From AWTP1-13 sp963832445 (GTDB lineage: Bacteria > Pseudomonadota > Alphaproteobacteria > Rhizobiales > Hyphomicrobiaceae): a DNA stretch of 64,000 nt. Shown here piece by piece: positions 54,344 to 64,000 of this stretch. The notes beneath the pieces are model-generated. The model was not told the origin of the DNA. It was given only the letters and a program-made list of their open reading frames with translations, and ran no database searches. How positions within the stretch are numbered: position 1 is the first letter of the stretch; each line of letters opens with the position of its first letter. The stretch spans positions 124,001-188,000 of the forward strand of contig CAWHUM010000022.1 in NCBI GenBank assembly GCA_963832445.1, read 5' to 3'. The translations under genes and the position numbers were made by a program.

Positions 54344-54823
54344 CTAGGCGGCGGGAGCGGGAGTGGGTGCCGGCGGCGGCGCCTTGGCCGGCGGGGCAGA
54401 CACTTCGGGTGCAGCGTACCGCCCGGAGATCAGCCAGTAGACGAAGCCCGCGACGGCGCCTGCGGTCAGAAAGGCGATGAGCGCATAGTTCTGGAGGATG
54501 GTGGCCTGTCCCGGCGCCTCACTGAAGTGCTGGGTGAGAAAGCCCAGAACCGCTATCGCAACGCCGAGCACCAAATAGAAGGGAAGGCCGGCTATGTCGT
54601 TGCGCTCGGCGAAGACGAGACCGATGAGGGCCGGAAGTGCCGCGAACAGGACAACGTGAGGCGTGACGGCCAGTGCAAACAGCCCAGCTTCGCTCACGCG
54701 GTCGGTGCCGATGTCGGAGGGAAGGCTTGCAAGCTCGGCCGGCGTGTAGACGAACAGGACGAGCGTGGCCGCAGCCGCCGGACAGGCGAGGATAAACCCG
54801 ATGAGTGCTCGAATTACGCGCAT
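54344..54823 (-). CDS. Small four-helix membrane protein, paralogue of the next gene
   Basis: The ATG at 54823 follows GGAGAG. The 159-residue protein has four hydrophobic segments and ends GAVAGFVYWLISGRYA followed by a Pro/Ala-rich tail. Its last helix resembles GFAGGFAYWLLAGRNA of the neighbouring 141-residue protein, suggesting an old tandem duplication. Function unknown. Confidence 0.7.
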   Translation of the reverse strand: MRVIRALIGFILACPAAAATLVLFVYTPAELASLPSDIGTDRVSEAGLFALAVTPHVVLFAALPALIGLVFAERNDIAGLPFYLVLGVAIAVLGFLTQHFSEAPGQATILQNYALIAFLTAGAVAGFVYWLISGRYAAPEVSAPPAKAPPPAPTPAPAA

Positions 54824-54943
54824 CGCTTCTCTCCGCCAGGCTGGCGCAGCACAGCTTAGCGGCGCCACCCCTTGCTGCTCAACGGATTTTTTGCGTTTGC
54901 TGACGCGCGGAGGCCCAGCCCCCTTGCGCCAATCACCCAACCA

Positions 54944-55369
54944 TCACGCGTTTCGCCCGGCGAGCAGCCAATAGGCGAAGCCGCCGGCAAAGCCGGCGGT
55001 GGCGAGCACCTGCCACACCACCTGTGAGAGATCGAGCACGGTCAGGGGCTGGCTGAACCGCGACATCAACGGCACAACGGCCAGTGCTGCGCCGCCGCCG
55101 ATCACGTAGTACATGGCGCTGCGGATGCGGGCGACCTCGCCGACGATAACGAGCAGCAGGGCGGGCAGGAGGGTCTGCGCGGAGAAGAGCGTCCAGGCGA
55201 GGCGGGCGAGGTCGAAGCCGGCGTTGAGCGTCACCTCGTCGGGGCCGCGGCCGGCGACGGCCTGCACGATCTTCTCCTGGCCCAGCGAAACGATGACGAA
55301 CAAGGCAACGGCCGCGGCCAGCACGAAGGCGAACGGCAGCCACAAGATGCGTCCCAGCGTTCGTGCCAT
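54944..55369 (-). CDS. Small four-helix membrane protein
   Basis: The 141-residue protein begins ARTLGRILWLPFAFVLAAAV and has helices ending GFAGGFAYWLLAGRNA. There is a charged segment (GRGPDEVTLNAGFDLARLAW) after the first helix. Related to the downstream membrane protein; unknown function. A longer form from 55465 (MWSFGDPVEA...) is possible but lacks a signal or Shine-Dalgarno. Confidence 0.7.
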   Translation of the reverse strand: MARTLGRILWLPFAFVLAAAVALFVIVSLGQEKIVQAVAGRGPDEVTLNAGFDLARLAWTLFSAQTLLPALLLVIVGEVARIRSAMYYVIGGGAALAVVPLMSRFSQPLTVLDLSQVVWQVLATAGFAGGFAYWLLAGRNA

Positions 55370-55557
55370 CGGCCGGCTCCCACGGGTCTCACGGGCGATG
55401 CTTAAGCAGATTTGCGTCGCGCCGCCAACCGGGGCCGCTTCAACCGGGTCACCGAAGCTCCACACCGGCTCGGGCCTTGGCTGCCGGGGCGGCGCGGGCA
55501 GTGAGGTAGTAGGGGCGCAGGAGCCAGGCTAGCGTTGCGACCTGCAGCAGGAGCGCA

Positions 55558-56763
<1,206 letters not shown>

Positions 56764-56884
56764 GCGAACCGGGATTGAGTTCAGTTGAGGCCTATGTAGC
56801 GACGAACAGGGCCCCGAGGAAGCCCTATCGACCCTCCCTACGGCGTCGATTGTGCTCCCCCCGCGGCTCGCCATATAAGGGGGC

Positions 56885-57737
56885 ATGCCAGCAACCCTGC
56901 CCTTTCGCAAAATGAACGGCCTCGGCAACGAGATCCTCGTTGTCGACGTGCGCGGACGCAAGGTCGCGATCGGCCCTGCCGTCGCGCGCGCCGCCGCTGA
57001 GCGGCCGCAGTCGCGGTTCGACCAGATGATGGTGCTGCACGAGCCCCGCTCCGCCGGCACGGAGGCCTTCGTGCGCATCTGGAACGCCGACGGATCGGAG
57101 GCGGAAGCCTGCGGCAACGGCATGCGCTGCGTCGGCTGGGTGGTGGCGGGCGAGACCGGCCGCAAGGCGCTCAAGTTCGAGACCGCCGCCGGCGTCCTCG
57201 ACGTCGGCGTGACCGATATCGAGCACATCACGGTCGACATGGGGCGGCCGAAGTTCGGCTGGAAGGACATTCCGCTGGCCGAAGCATTCCACGACACGCG
57301 GGCCATCGAGCTGCAGATCGGCCCGATCGACAAGCCGATCCTGCATTCGCCCTCGGTGGTCAATGTCGGCAACCCGCATGCCGTGTTCTGGGTGCGAAGA
57401 CGTCAACGCCTTCGACCTCGGCCGCATCGGGCCGCTGCTGGAAAACCATCCGATATTCCCGGATCGCGCCAACATCTCGCTGGCGCACGTCACCTCGCCA
57501 ACGACCATCACCGTGCGCACCTGGGAGCGCGGCGCGGGCCTCACCAAGGCCTGCGGCAGCGCCGCCTGCGCCGCCGTGGTGTGCGCAGCGCGCAAAGGGC
57601 TCGCGGAGCGCCGGGCTACCGTCACACTGCCGGGCGGGCCGCTGCTGATCGAGTGGCGCAGCGACGATCGCATCCTGATGACCGGGCCGGTCGCGCTGGA
57701 GCACGAGGGAGTGCTCGATGCGCTCGAAGCGGTGTAG
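56885..57737 (+). pseudogene. dapF: DapF, diaminopimelate epimerase, with an apparent +1 frameshift
   Basis: The first part (LPFRKMNGLGNEILVVDVRG, EAEACGNGMRCVGWV with the first catalytic Cys, and VVNVGNPHAVFWV) is in one frame. An extra C at about 57395 shifts it. The rest (EDVNAFDLGRIGPLLENHP, TKACGSAACAAVV with the second catalytic Cys) follows in another. Removing it gives about 283 residues. DapF makes meso-diaminopimelate for peptidoglycan, so real loss is unlikely. mtaB follows after 6 bp. Confidence 0.92.
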
Positions 57738-57743
57738 CCACCG

Positions 57744-59015
57744 ATGAGCGGGGTTCGCCTCATCACGCTCGGCTGCCGCCTCAACGCCTACGAGTCGGAG
57801 GTCATGCGTGGCCACGCCGCCGCGGCGGGGCTCGATGACGCCGTCATCGTCAACACCTGCGCCGTGACTGCGGAGGCCGTGCGGCAGGCGGCGCAGACCA
57901 TCCGCAAGGTCAGGCGGGACAGCCCTTCCGCGCGCATCATCGTCACGGGGTGCGCGGCGCAGATCGAGCCTGAGCGCTTCGCCGATATGCCCGAGGTCGA
58001 TGCGGTCGTCGGCAACGGCGAAAAGATCAAGCCCGAGACCTTCCAGGCTTTGAGCCTCGCCGATACGCCCCGCGTGCAAGTGAACGACATCATGTCGGTG
58101 CGCGAGACGGCCCACGCCATGATCTCAGGCTTCGGCTCGCGCGCCCGCGCATATGTCGAGGTGCAGAACGGCTGCGACCACCGCTGCACCTTCTGCATCA
58201 TCCCTTACGGCCGCGGGCGGTCGCGGTCGGTGCCGGCGGGCGAAGTCGTGGCGCAGGTGCGCCGCCTCGTGGAGGCAGGCTATCCCGAGATTGTGCTGAC
58301 CGGGGTCGACATCACCTCCTACGGCGCCGATCTGCCGGGCGGCATGACGCTCGGCAAGCTGGTGCGCCAAGTACTGCGGCACGTGCCGGAGCTGAAGCGC
58401 CTGCGCCTGTCGTCGATCGACCAGGTGGAAGCGGACACCCACCTCTTGGATGCCATCGCCGAGGAGGCGCGGCTGATGCCGCATCTGCACCTGTCGCTGC
58501 AGTCGGGCGACGACCTGATCCTGAAGCGCATGAAGCGGCGGCATCTGCGGGCGGATGCCATCCGCTTCTGCGAGCAGGCTCGGCGGCTGCGGCCCGACAT
58601 GGTGTTCGGTGCCGATCTCATCGCCGGCTTCCCGACCGAGACCGAGGCCATGTTCGAGAACTCGTTGCGGTTGGTTGACGAGTGCGGATTAACGTTTCTC
58701 CACGTATTCCCGTTCTCTCCGCGGGCCGGCACGCCGGCTGCCCGCATGCCTCAGGTTTCGGGCCGTGAGACCAAGGCCAGGGCTGCCCGGCTTCGCGATA
58801 AGGGTAGGCGCACCCTCGCGGCGTATCTGCGAGCGCAGGTCGGACGAAGCGTCGAGCTGCTCATGGAGCGCGACGGCCAGGGACGCACGCCCGCCTTTGC
58901 CGAGGTGATGCTCGATGGTCCTGCCGCCGCTCGCGACTTCGTGCTCGCCCGCGTCACTCGGTCCGACGGCTTGCGCTTGCAGGCCGAGCGGCTCGCGCCC
59001 AAGTGTGCGCCGTGA
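57744..59015 (+). CDS. mtaB: MtaB, tRNA (t6A37) methylthiotransferase
   Basis: The 423-residue protein has the N-terminal UPF0004 domain with Cys in LITLGCRLNAYESEVMRG, VNTCAVTAEA and IIVTGCAAQIEP. The radical-SAM cluster is QNGCDHRCTFCIIPYGRGRS. A TRAM-like C-terminal region follows. It adds methylthio to t6A37 in ANN-decoding tRNAs. It sits in a dapF-mtaB-ftsY order common in alphaproteobacteria. Confidence 0.95.
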   Translation: MSGVRLITLGCRLNAYESEVMRGHAAAAGLDDAVIVNTCAVTAEAVRQAAQTIRKVRRDSPSARIIVTGCAAQIEPERFADMPEVDAVVGNGEKIKPETFQALSLADTPRVQVNDIMSVRETAHAMISGFGSRARAYVEVQNGCDHRCTFCIIPYGRGRSRSVPAGEVVAQVRRLVEAGYPEIVLTGVDITSYGADLPGGMTLGKLVRQVLRHVPELKRLRLSSIDQVEADTHLLDAIAEEARLMPHLHLSLQSGDDLILKRMKRRHLRADAIRFCEQARRLRPDMVFGADLIAGFPTETEAMFENSLRLVDECGLTFLHVFPFSPRAGTPAARMPQVSGRETKARAARLRDKGRRTLAAYLRAQVGRSVELLMERDGQGRTPAFAEVMLDGPAAARDFVLARVTRSDGLRLQAERLAPKCAP

Positions 59016-60085
59016 GCGACAAACCGGCGAAACGAGGGGGTCTTTTCAGTGCGTTTCGGCGTGCTGAGCCCCCGGCTGAGTCTCCGCCGAAGGAGGATGA
59101 CAGCGCTGCTGCTGCAACCGTCGAGGCCGCGCCTGTCGAGCCTGCCGCAGCATCCGAGCCCGCGCCCAAGCGGCAGAGCTGGTTCCAGCGCCTAAAGGCC
59201 GGGCTAACCAAGACGTCGGCCCAGCTGTCGCAGGACATTGCCGGCATCTTTACGAAAAGGAAGCTCGACGCCGATACCCTGGAGGAGCTGGAAGATCTGC
59301 TGATCCAGGCAGACCTCGGGGTAGACACTGCGATGCGTATTTCCGCCGCCCTGGCACAAGGCCGCCACAGCAAGGAAATCTCCACCGAGGAAGTGCGTGC
59401 CGTGCTGGCCGCCGAGGTCGAGCGGGTGTTGGCGCCGGTGGCGCAGCCGCTGCGGATCGAGGGCGATCACCGCCCCCATGTCATCCTGGTGGTCGGGGTC
59501 AATGGCACCGGCAAGACCACCACCATCGGCAAGCTTGCGCATAAGCTGCGCCAGGATGGACAGTCGGTAATGTTGGCCGCGGGCGACACGTTCCGTGCTG
59601 CAGCAATCGATCAGCTCAAGATATGGGGTGAACGGACGGGGGCCGAGGTCCTGGCGCGAGGCGTGGGCTCCGACGCCGCCGGGCTGGCATTCGATGCCCT
59701 GACCCGCGCCCGCGAAAAAAAATACGACGTGTTGCTAATAGACACGGCAGGCCGTTTGCAGAACAAACAAGCCCTGATGGACGAACTGGAAAAGGTAATT
59801 CGCGTCCTCCGCAAGATCGATGCGAGTGCCCCCCACCAGGTGCTCCTGGTACTGGACGCCACCACTGGTCAGAACGCGCTCAATCAGGTTGAAGTGTTCA
59901 AGGACAAGGCGGGGGTGACCGGTCTGGTAATGACCAAGCTCGATGGTACGGCCAGGGGTGGCATCCTGGTCGCAATTTCGGCAAAGTTCGGCCTTCCGGT
60001 GCACGCCATCGGCGTCGGGGAGGGTGTCGAGGACTTGTCGGCCTTCGAAGCGGGCGAGTTTGCGCGCGCCATCGCGCTCAGTTAG
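59012..60085 (+). CDS. ftsY: FtsY, signal recognition particle receptor
   Basis: A GTG at 59012 overlapping the mtaB TGA gives MSDKPAKRGGLFSAFRRAEP and 357 residues; an upstream GTG at 59003 is less likely. There is an acidic/Ala-rich A domain, the NG domain with VVGVNGTGKTTTIGKLA at about 162-178, VLLIDTAGRLQNK, and TKLDGTARGG. It targets ribosome-SRP complexes to the membrane. Confidence 0.95.
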   Translation: MSDKPAKRGGLFSAFRRAEPPAESPPKEDDSAAAATVEAAPVEPAAASEPAPKRQSWFQRLKAGLTKTSAQLSQDIAGIFTKRKLDADTLEELEDLLIQADLGVDTAMRISAALAQGRHSKEISTEEVRAVLAAEVERVLAPVAQPLRIEGDHRPHVILVVGVNGTGKTTTIGKLAHKLRQDGQSVMLAAGDTFRAAAIDQLKIWGERTGAEVLARGVGSDAAGLAFDALTRAREKKYDVLLIDTAGRLQNKQALMDELEKVIRVLRKIDASAPHQVLLVLDATTGQNALNQVEVFKDKAGVTGLVMTKLDGTARGGILVAISAKFGLPVHAIGVGEGVEDLSAFEAGEFARAIALS

Positions 60086-60141
60086 GACGAACGGAAAGGG
60101 AGAGGCTGGGTCTCCGAAAGAGCCGCCTGAAAGAAGAGAAC

Positions 60142-60798
60142 GTGGCAATCGAAGCGATCCCGAGGCGGCGGCAGTTTCCGTTCACTATCGAGCAGACCGT
60201 CAACATCTTCGGCGAGATCGGTCCGCTGATGGCGATGTTCCTCGTCAACGGCATCTTTGGCATAGCCGCCGGCACATGGGCGCTGATCGCCACCACGGTT
60301 ATCTCGCTGGTCGTCAGTCTTTGGGTGCTGGGCCGGCCCCCGATCATGCCGTTCGTCGCCGGCGGCATCAGTGTCGCCTTCGGCGCTCTGACCCTGATCA
60401 CCGGCGATGCTATGTGGGTACAGATCAAGGTCACGCTATTCAATACTTTGGTCGCTGGCGTGCTCTGGAGCGGCCTGCACACCGGCCACAACTTCTTCCG
60501 TTTCGTGTTCGGCAAGACCTTCCACTATACCGAGGAGGGCTGGTTCAAGCTCACCCGCAACGTAGCCCTGTTCTTCCTCGGCACGGCCATCCTCAACGAG
60601 GTGGTGCGCTTGGGCTTCGACGATTTCGAGATGTTTGCGCTCAACCGGGTGTTCACCGGCATCGACGTTTGGATATTCTTCAAAATCTTCGTGATCATGC
60701 CCGGAACGGCCGCTTACTTCTGGTGGCAGGCGCGCCTGATGCATAAATACCGTCTGCCGGCTCCCGACGCCGGCCACGCGCGCGACGCTGCCGGCTGA
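60142..60798 (+). CDS. YciB/IspZ-family septation-associated membrane protein, copy 1
   Basis: The 218-residue protein (GTG start) has five or six hydrophobic segments and family motifs FPFTIEQTVNIFGEIGPLMA and TEEGWFKLTRNVALFFLGTA with ILNEVVR. YciB proteins affect cell envelope and septation. A second, diverged copy follows after 36 bp. Confidence 0.85.
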   Translation: MAIEAIPRRRQFPFTIEQTVNIFGEIGPLMAMFLVNGIFGIAAGTWALIATTVISLVVSLWVLGRPPIMPFVAGGISVAFGALTLITGDAMWVQIKVTLFNTLVAGVLWSGLHTGHNFFRFVFGKTFHYTEEGWFKLTRNVALFFLGTAILNEVVRLGFDDFEMFALNRVFTGIDVWIFFKIFVIMPGTAAYFWWQARLMHKYRLPAPDAGHARDAAG

Positions 60799-60834
60799 AC
60801 TCCAACCGGCTCAACACAGGGCTTGCTTCAAGCC

Positions 60835-61410
60835 ATGAATGAGACGTCAAGCCGGCCGGCCGAGACCAATCCGGTCGTCAAACTGCTCATCGACCTGGGG
60901 CCTCTGATCGTCTTTTTCTTGGCCTACTACAGGGCGGGGATCTACTGGGCGACGGGTATCCTGATGCTGGCGACCGTTGCCGCGCTGGTCGCATCGCGCA
61001 TCCTGCTCGGCCGCTTCGCCGTGGCGCCGGCTGCCACGGCGGTGCTGGTGGTCGTGTTCGGCGGGCTCACCTTCTTCCTGGACGACCCGAGCTTCATCAA
61101 GATGAAGCCGACCATCATTAATCTGCTGTTTGCCGGCATTCTCGGAGTAGGCCTCTATACGGGCCGCCCCCTTCTCAAGACGTTCATGGGCGAAGCTTTG
61201 CGGCTCACCGACGAGGGCTGGCAAAAAATGACCGTGCGCTGGCTCGGGTTCTTTCTCGCTATGGCCGTCCTGAATGAGATCGTTTGGCGCAACTTCTCGG
61301 AAGCGGCCTGGGTCAACTTCAAAGTGTTCGGCATCCTGCCGTTGACGTTCCTGTTCGCCATGGCGCAGGTCGGCCTGATCCGCCGTCACGAGGCCAAAGC
61401 CGATACCTAA
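60835..61410 (+). CDS. YciB/IspZ-family septation-associated membrane protein, copy 2
   Basis: The 191-residue protein begins at ATG 60835 and has KLLIDLGPLIVFFLAYYRAG, TDEGWQKMTVRWLGFFLAMA and VLNEIVWRNFSEAAWVNFKV, closer to the classical YciB/IspZ than copy 1. Together they look like a tandem duplication with divergence. The pair follows ftsY. Confidence 0.9.
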   Translation: MNETSSRPAETNPVVKLLIDLGPLIVFFLAYYRAGIYWATGILMLATVAALVASRILLGRFAVAPAATAVLVVVFGGLTFFLDDPSFIKMKPTIINLLFAGILGVGLYTGRPLLKTFMGEALRLTDEGWQKMTVRWLGFFLAMAVLNEIVWRNFSEAAWVNFKVFGILPLTFLFAMAQVGLIRRHEAKADT

Positions 61411-61458
61411 CGGCCGGCCGGCCAGCTCTTTCCATCAAATCGGCGAGTTGACTGCCTC

Positions 61459-62079
61459 TCACGGTGAGCGCGGCTGCCGGGCCATAGCCTCGTCCCAAAC
61501 GCGCTCGCGGCTCTCATCGAACACGAGAGACGCGTCGGCAGGCGTGGTCAGCCAATCGTTGCGTGCCAATTCGGCCTCGAGCTGGCCAGCGGCCCAGCCG
61601 GCATAGCCGAATGCCACCAGCGCTTTCTGCGGGCCCTGCTTGCGGCCGATGGCACGGAGGATGTCCGGACTGGTGGTGAGCGCGAGCTCTTCGTTGATCT
61701 CTATGGTTCCTTGCTGCGCATAGTCTGTGGTGTGGACCACGAAGCCGGCGTCGGGCTGTACCGGCCCGCCGGCAAAGATGCGTGCGCTGCCTTGGGCCGC
61801 GACGTCCGTTTCGCCCAGCATTTCCAGCAGCTTTGCCAGCGGGCGCTCGTCCACCGGGCGGTTGATGGTAATGCCGAAGGCGCCGGCCTTGCCGTGTCGC
61901 ACGATCAAGATCACGGTCTGGCGGAAGCGCGGGTCGCCCATCCCTGTCGAGGCTACGAGCAACTGCCCCGCCAGCGAAGCTGTGTGCGGCGGCAGTGCGT
62001 GCTTTGGAATGGCCGCGTCGAGCAGCGCTATCGGCAGGACCACAGCCGCGAATGCCAACGTCAGGCGCTTGATGAGCAT
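61459..62079 (-). CDS. YqgE/AlgH family protein
   Basis: The 206-residue product has TASLAGQLLVASTGMGDPRF, VILIVRHGKAGAFGITINRP, FAGGPVQPDAGFVVHT and LVAFGYAGWAAGQLEAELAR, the YqgE fold. Unusually it starts with a signal-like hydrophobic stretch (LTLAFAAVVLPIALLDAAI) that most YqgE proteins lack, so it may be periplasmic or membrane-anchored. An upstream start at 62133 is possible. Confidence 0.88.
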   Translation of the reverse strand: MLIKRLTLAFAAVVLPIALLDAAIPKHALPPHTASLAGQLLVASTGMGDPRFRQTVILIVRHGKAGAFGITINRPVDERPLAKLLEMLGETDVAAQGSARIFAGGPVQPDAGFVVHTTDYAQQGTIEINEELALTTSPDILRAIGRKQGPQKALVAFGYAGWAAGQLEAELARNDWLTTPADASLVFDESRERVWDEAMARQPRSP

Positions 62080-62172
62080 CGCGGCACACGCCCCACCGCG
62101 CAACGGTTGCGGTAGCCTCAGAGGCTCAGGCAAGCCGAACCTTGTGTCAACGCTGAACCCGGAACAGCAACT

Positions 62173-62688
62173 CTAGTTGATCGGCTTGGATTGAGACTGT
62201 GCCTGCTGCTCCTGCTGGCGCTTGACGTACAGACCCACAAAATCAATCGGGTCGAGCAACAGCGGCGGGAACCCGCCCTCGCGCGTCAGGTCCGCGGCAA
62301 GCCGGCGGGCGAAGGGAAACAGCAGTGAGGGGCAATTGATGAGCAGGAACTGCTCCATCGCCTGCTCGGGCATGTTCTCGATCTGAAACATGCCGGCATA
62401 CGCGAGTTCGAGATCGTAGATGGTCCCGAGCTTGGCGCTGGTGGCTTCGGCCTTCAGCAGGATCGCGCTCTCGTAAATGTCGTTCTTGATCTTGCCGGCG
62501 TTGACATTGACCTCGACGCGCAGGTTTGGCGCCTCGCCGGGGTTCTCCAGCATCTTGCTGATGTTCGGGTTCTCGAACGAGAGGTCCTTGATGTATTGGC
62601 CGAGCACGCGCACCTGCGTCTGCCTGGCTTCGCCGGCAGCGCTTGGCTGGCTCCCTCCCCCGTTACCGGTGTTTGTTGGCTCGGCCAT
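62173..62688 (-). CDS. secB: SecB export chaperone
   Basis: The 171-residue protein has VRVLGQYIKDLSFENPNISK, LELAYAGMFQIENMPEQAME, FLLINCPSLLFPFARRLAAD and PPLLLDPIDFVGLYVKR, typical of alphaproteobacterial SecB with an extended tail. It holds preproteins unfolded and hands them to SecA. It usually lies near dnaQ in related genomes. Confidence 0.95.
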   Translation of the reverse strand: MAEPTNTGNGGGSQPSAAGEARQTQVRVLGQYIKDLSFENPNISKMLENPGEAPNLRVEVNVNAGKIKNDIYESAILLKAEATSAKLGTIYDLELAYAGMFQIENMPEQAMEQFLLINCPSLLFPFARRLAADLTREGGFPPLLLDPIDFVGLYVKRQQEQQAQSQSKPIN

Positions 62689-62789
62689 CGCTTGCTTCCT
62701 CTTGAACTGTGCCGGCGTCCGTGTGCGCGCTCGCTAGCACGGCGGCCAAGTTGACGGCAACGCCGAACCGTACCCGGAACGGGTAGCAG

Positions 62790-63326
62790 TCAGCGCAGGT
62801 GCCGCCGGTCGGGATGCGGCGGGTCGGCCGAGGCCTCGCTCAGCCTCTTGAACTCGCCGTCGATGACCGGACCATTCTGGGCATCGGCGTGCCCATGGAA
62901 GCCGCCCTGCGCATCGTGGCCTGCAGGGTCGCGTTCATCGCCAAAATGCATGTCCACACGAGCGAGCGCATAGCGCATGCTCCAGCGCGCGACGGCGTGG
63001 CGAAACGGTGGCACGAGTAGCAGGAAAGCCAGCCCGTCGCTGATCAGTCCGGGCAACAGCAACAAGCCGCCGGCCGTCAGCAGGAATAGCCCGTCGAGCA
63101 CGCTTGCGGCAGGCGCCCGGCCCTCGCCCATGGCCTCCAGGGTCTGGCGCAGCACTTTCGTGCTCTGCTGTGAAATGACGGCCACGCCCAAAAAGAAGGC
63201 GGCAATCAGCAGCGCCAAGGTGGCCCAGATGCCGATAGCCTGTCCCAACTTTACCATCACCGCCAGTTCCAGCACGGGCAGCAGTATGAGAAAAAGGCCA
63301 ATGGCAAAGCGCAGCATGCCAAGCAT
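62790..63326 (-). CDS. FxsA family membrane protein
   Basis: The 178-residue protein begins MLGMLRFAIGLFLILLPVLE and has AIGIWATLALLIAAFFLGVA, LRQTLEAMGEGRAP and LLTAGGLLLLPGLISDGLAFL, the FxsA core. The C-terminal tail is Asp/His/Gly-rich. In E. coli FxsA counters phage exclusion by F; its general role is unknown. It precedes secB in the same direction. Confidence 0.92.
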   Translation of the reverse strand: MLGMLRFAIGLFLILLPVLELAVMVKLGQAIGIWATLALLIAAFFLGVAVISQQSTKVLRQTLEAMGEGRAPAASVLDGLFLLTAGGLLLLPGLISDGLAFLLLVPPFRHAVARWSMRYALARVDMHFGDERDPAGHDAQGGFHGHADAQNGPVIDGEFKRLSEASADPPHPDRRHLR

Positions 63327-63514
63327 CCTTCGGGCCACCACACACCATATTGTAGGCCATTCCGGTTGGCTTGTGCCTTGCAATGCCGTAAGGTTTGGTG
63401 TTCGCGGCGGCGAATTCTATGGCGCTTGGCCGGATGCAGGGCACTGGGGCTGGTTCTGGCTGGCCCGGCAACCTACATGACACCGATTGAGGCACTGGCT
63501 CGAAAGCTAGGGTG

Positions 63515-64000
63515 ATGGACGGCAGGATCGACGTAACCACGTTACTGTTTCTCGTTCTGGCGGTCGTGATCTTCCTGAAGCTGCGCAGCGTTCTTGGTCG
63601 GCGTACAGGCCATGAGCAGGACCGTTTCGAGCGCTACAAGGCGCAGCAAGAGGCCAGCCAGCGCAACGGCAAGCTGGCCGGCCAGGAAAAGGTCGTCACC
63701 TTGCCGCGGCGCGAGCGGGAAGATGTCGAGGCGCGCCCAGCGGCGGAGCGGCAAGCCGAAGCGGATGGAGAGCAGCGCGTCAAGGAGTACGCGGCCGGTA
63801 ACGGCCAGATCGTCAAGGGGCTGCTCGATATCGTTCGCACCGATGCCGCGTTCGACCCGAGCCACTTCCTGCAAGGCGCGCGTGTCGCCTACGAGATCAT
63901 TGTCACCGCCTTCGCAGAGGGCAATCGCCGCACCCTCAAGGACCTCCTGAGCCCGGAAGTCTACGAAGGCTTCAGCACTGCCATTGCCGAGCGCGAGGCC
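63515..64000 (+). CDS. Tim44/TimA-like protein, N-terminal part
   Basis: The ATG at 63515 opens a frame to the window edge (162 residues). It has an N-terminal membrane anchor (TTLLFLVLAVVIFLKLRSVL), a basic linker (GRRTGHEQDRFERY), a charged coiled region, and the start of a Tim44-like domain (DAAFDPSHFLQGARVAYEII; LKDLLSPEVYEGFSTAI). The gene is incomplete here. It is divergent from fxsA, as in related genomes. Confidence 0.88.
   Translation, partial: MDGRIDVTTLLFLVLAVVIFLKLRSVLGRRTGHEQDRFERYKAQQEASQRNGKLAGQEKVVTLPRREREDVEARPAAERQAEADGEQRVKEYAAGNGQIVKGLLDIVRTDAAFDPSHFLQGARVAYEIIVTAFAEGNRRTLKDLLSPEVYEGFSTAIAEREA

Overview
The window is a high-GC chromosomal segment from an alphaproteobacterium. 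Gene content and order fit the Hyphomicrobiales (Rhizobiales): mnmG/mnmE/rho/hemJ/hemE on one side and ppsR/maf/aroE/coaE/dnaQ on the other, yraN-gshB, dapF-mtaB-ftsY-yciB, and secB/fxsA/Tim44. I do not recognise the genus.

Region 1-22.6 kb is the replication-origin region. Genes left of about 15.8 kb (hemE, hemJ, rho, mnmE, mnmG) lie mostly on the minus strand. Those to the right (ppsR, maf, aroE, coaE, dnaQ) lie on the plus strand. The roughly 420-bp AT-rich gap between hemE and ppsR is the conserved oriC locus of alphaproteobacteria. Four perfect 16-bp parS palindromes and one symmetric variant flank it (1.07, 3.62, 4.58, 4.65 and 22.40 kb). Between mnmE and mnmG sits a plus-strand cassette: an orphan RnfD/NqrB-like membrane protein, a secreted DUF2330 protein, a VOC protein and a DUF4345 protein.

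Region 6-12 kb holds a DUF2235/Tle1-like hydrolase, an acyl-CoA dehydrogenase, a DUF255 thioredoxin-fold protein, a MipA-like outer-membrane protein and a 44-residue secreted peptide. Region 20-29.7 kb holds a MarR regulator, yggT-DUF167-folD, small ORFs, DUF1330, a three-subunit molybdenum hydroxylase, yraN, gshB and tRNA-Ala(CGC). An intact IS630-family element (30.02-31.07 kb) with an A8 frameshift site lies just upstream of an RND efflux operon (31.2-35.6 kb).

Region 35.6-38.4 kb is a minus-strand operon: a RelE/ParE-type antitoxin-toxin pair, a two-subunit ThDP decarboxylase, and an M20 peptidase. Its genes carry about five single-base insertions. More single-base insertions occur in dnaQ, DUF1330 and dapF. 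All run in the same direction, so I favour sequencing or assembly error over gene decay. After leuB, a housekeeping run follows (DUF4337, gpmA, dapB, GNAT, Pif1-like helicase, typA).

Region 47-64 kb holds a J-domain protein, a secreted Tyr/His-rich protein behind an EcfG-type stress promoter, an enoyl-CoA hydratase, a Fic protein with a perfect operator-like inverted repeat, an M50 protease, argG, a DsbA-fold isomerase, two related membrane proteins, rlmN, dapF-mtaB-ftsY, tandem yciB genes, yqgE, secB, fxsA and the start of a Tim44-domain gene. I found no CRISPR array, prophage, rRNA or integrative island. The most notable content is the oriC/parS layout, the RnfD-like/DUF2330 pair, the toxin-antitoxin/decarboxylase operon, and several small genes that are easy to overlook.
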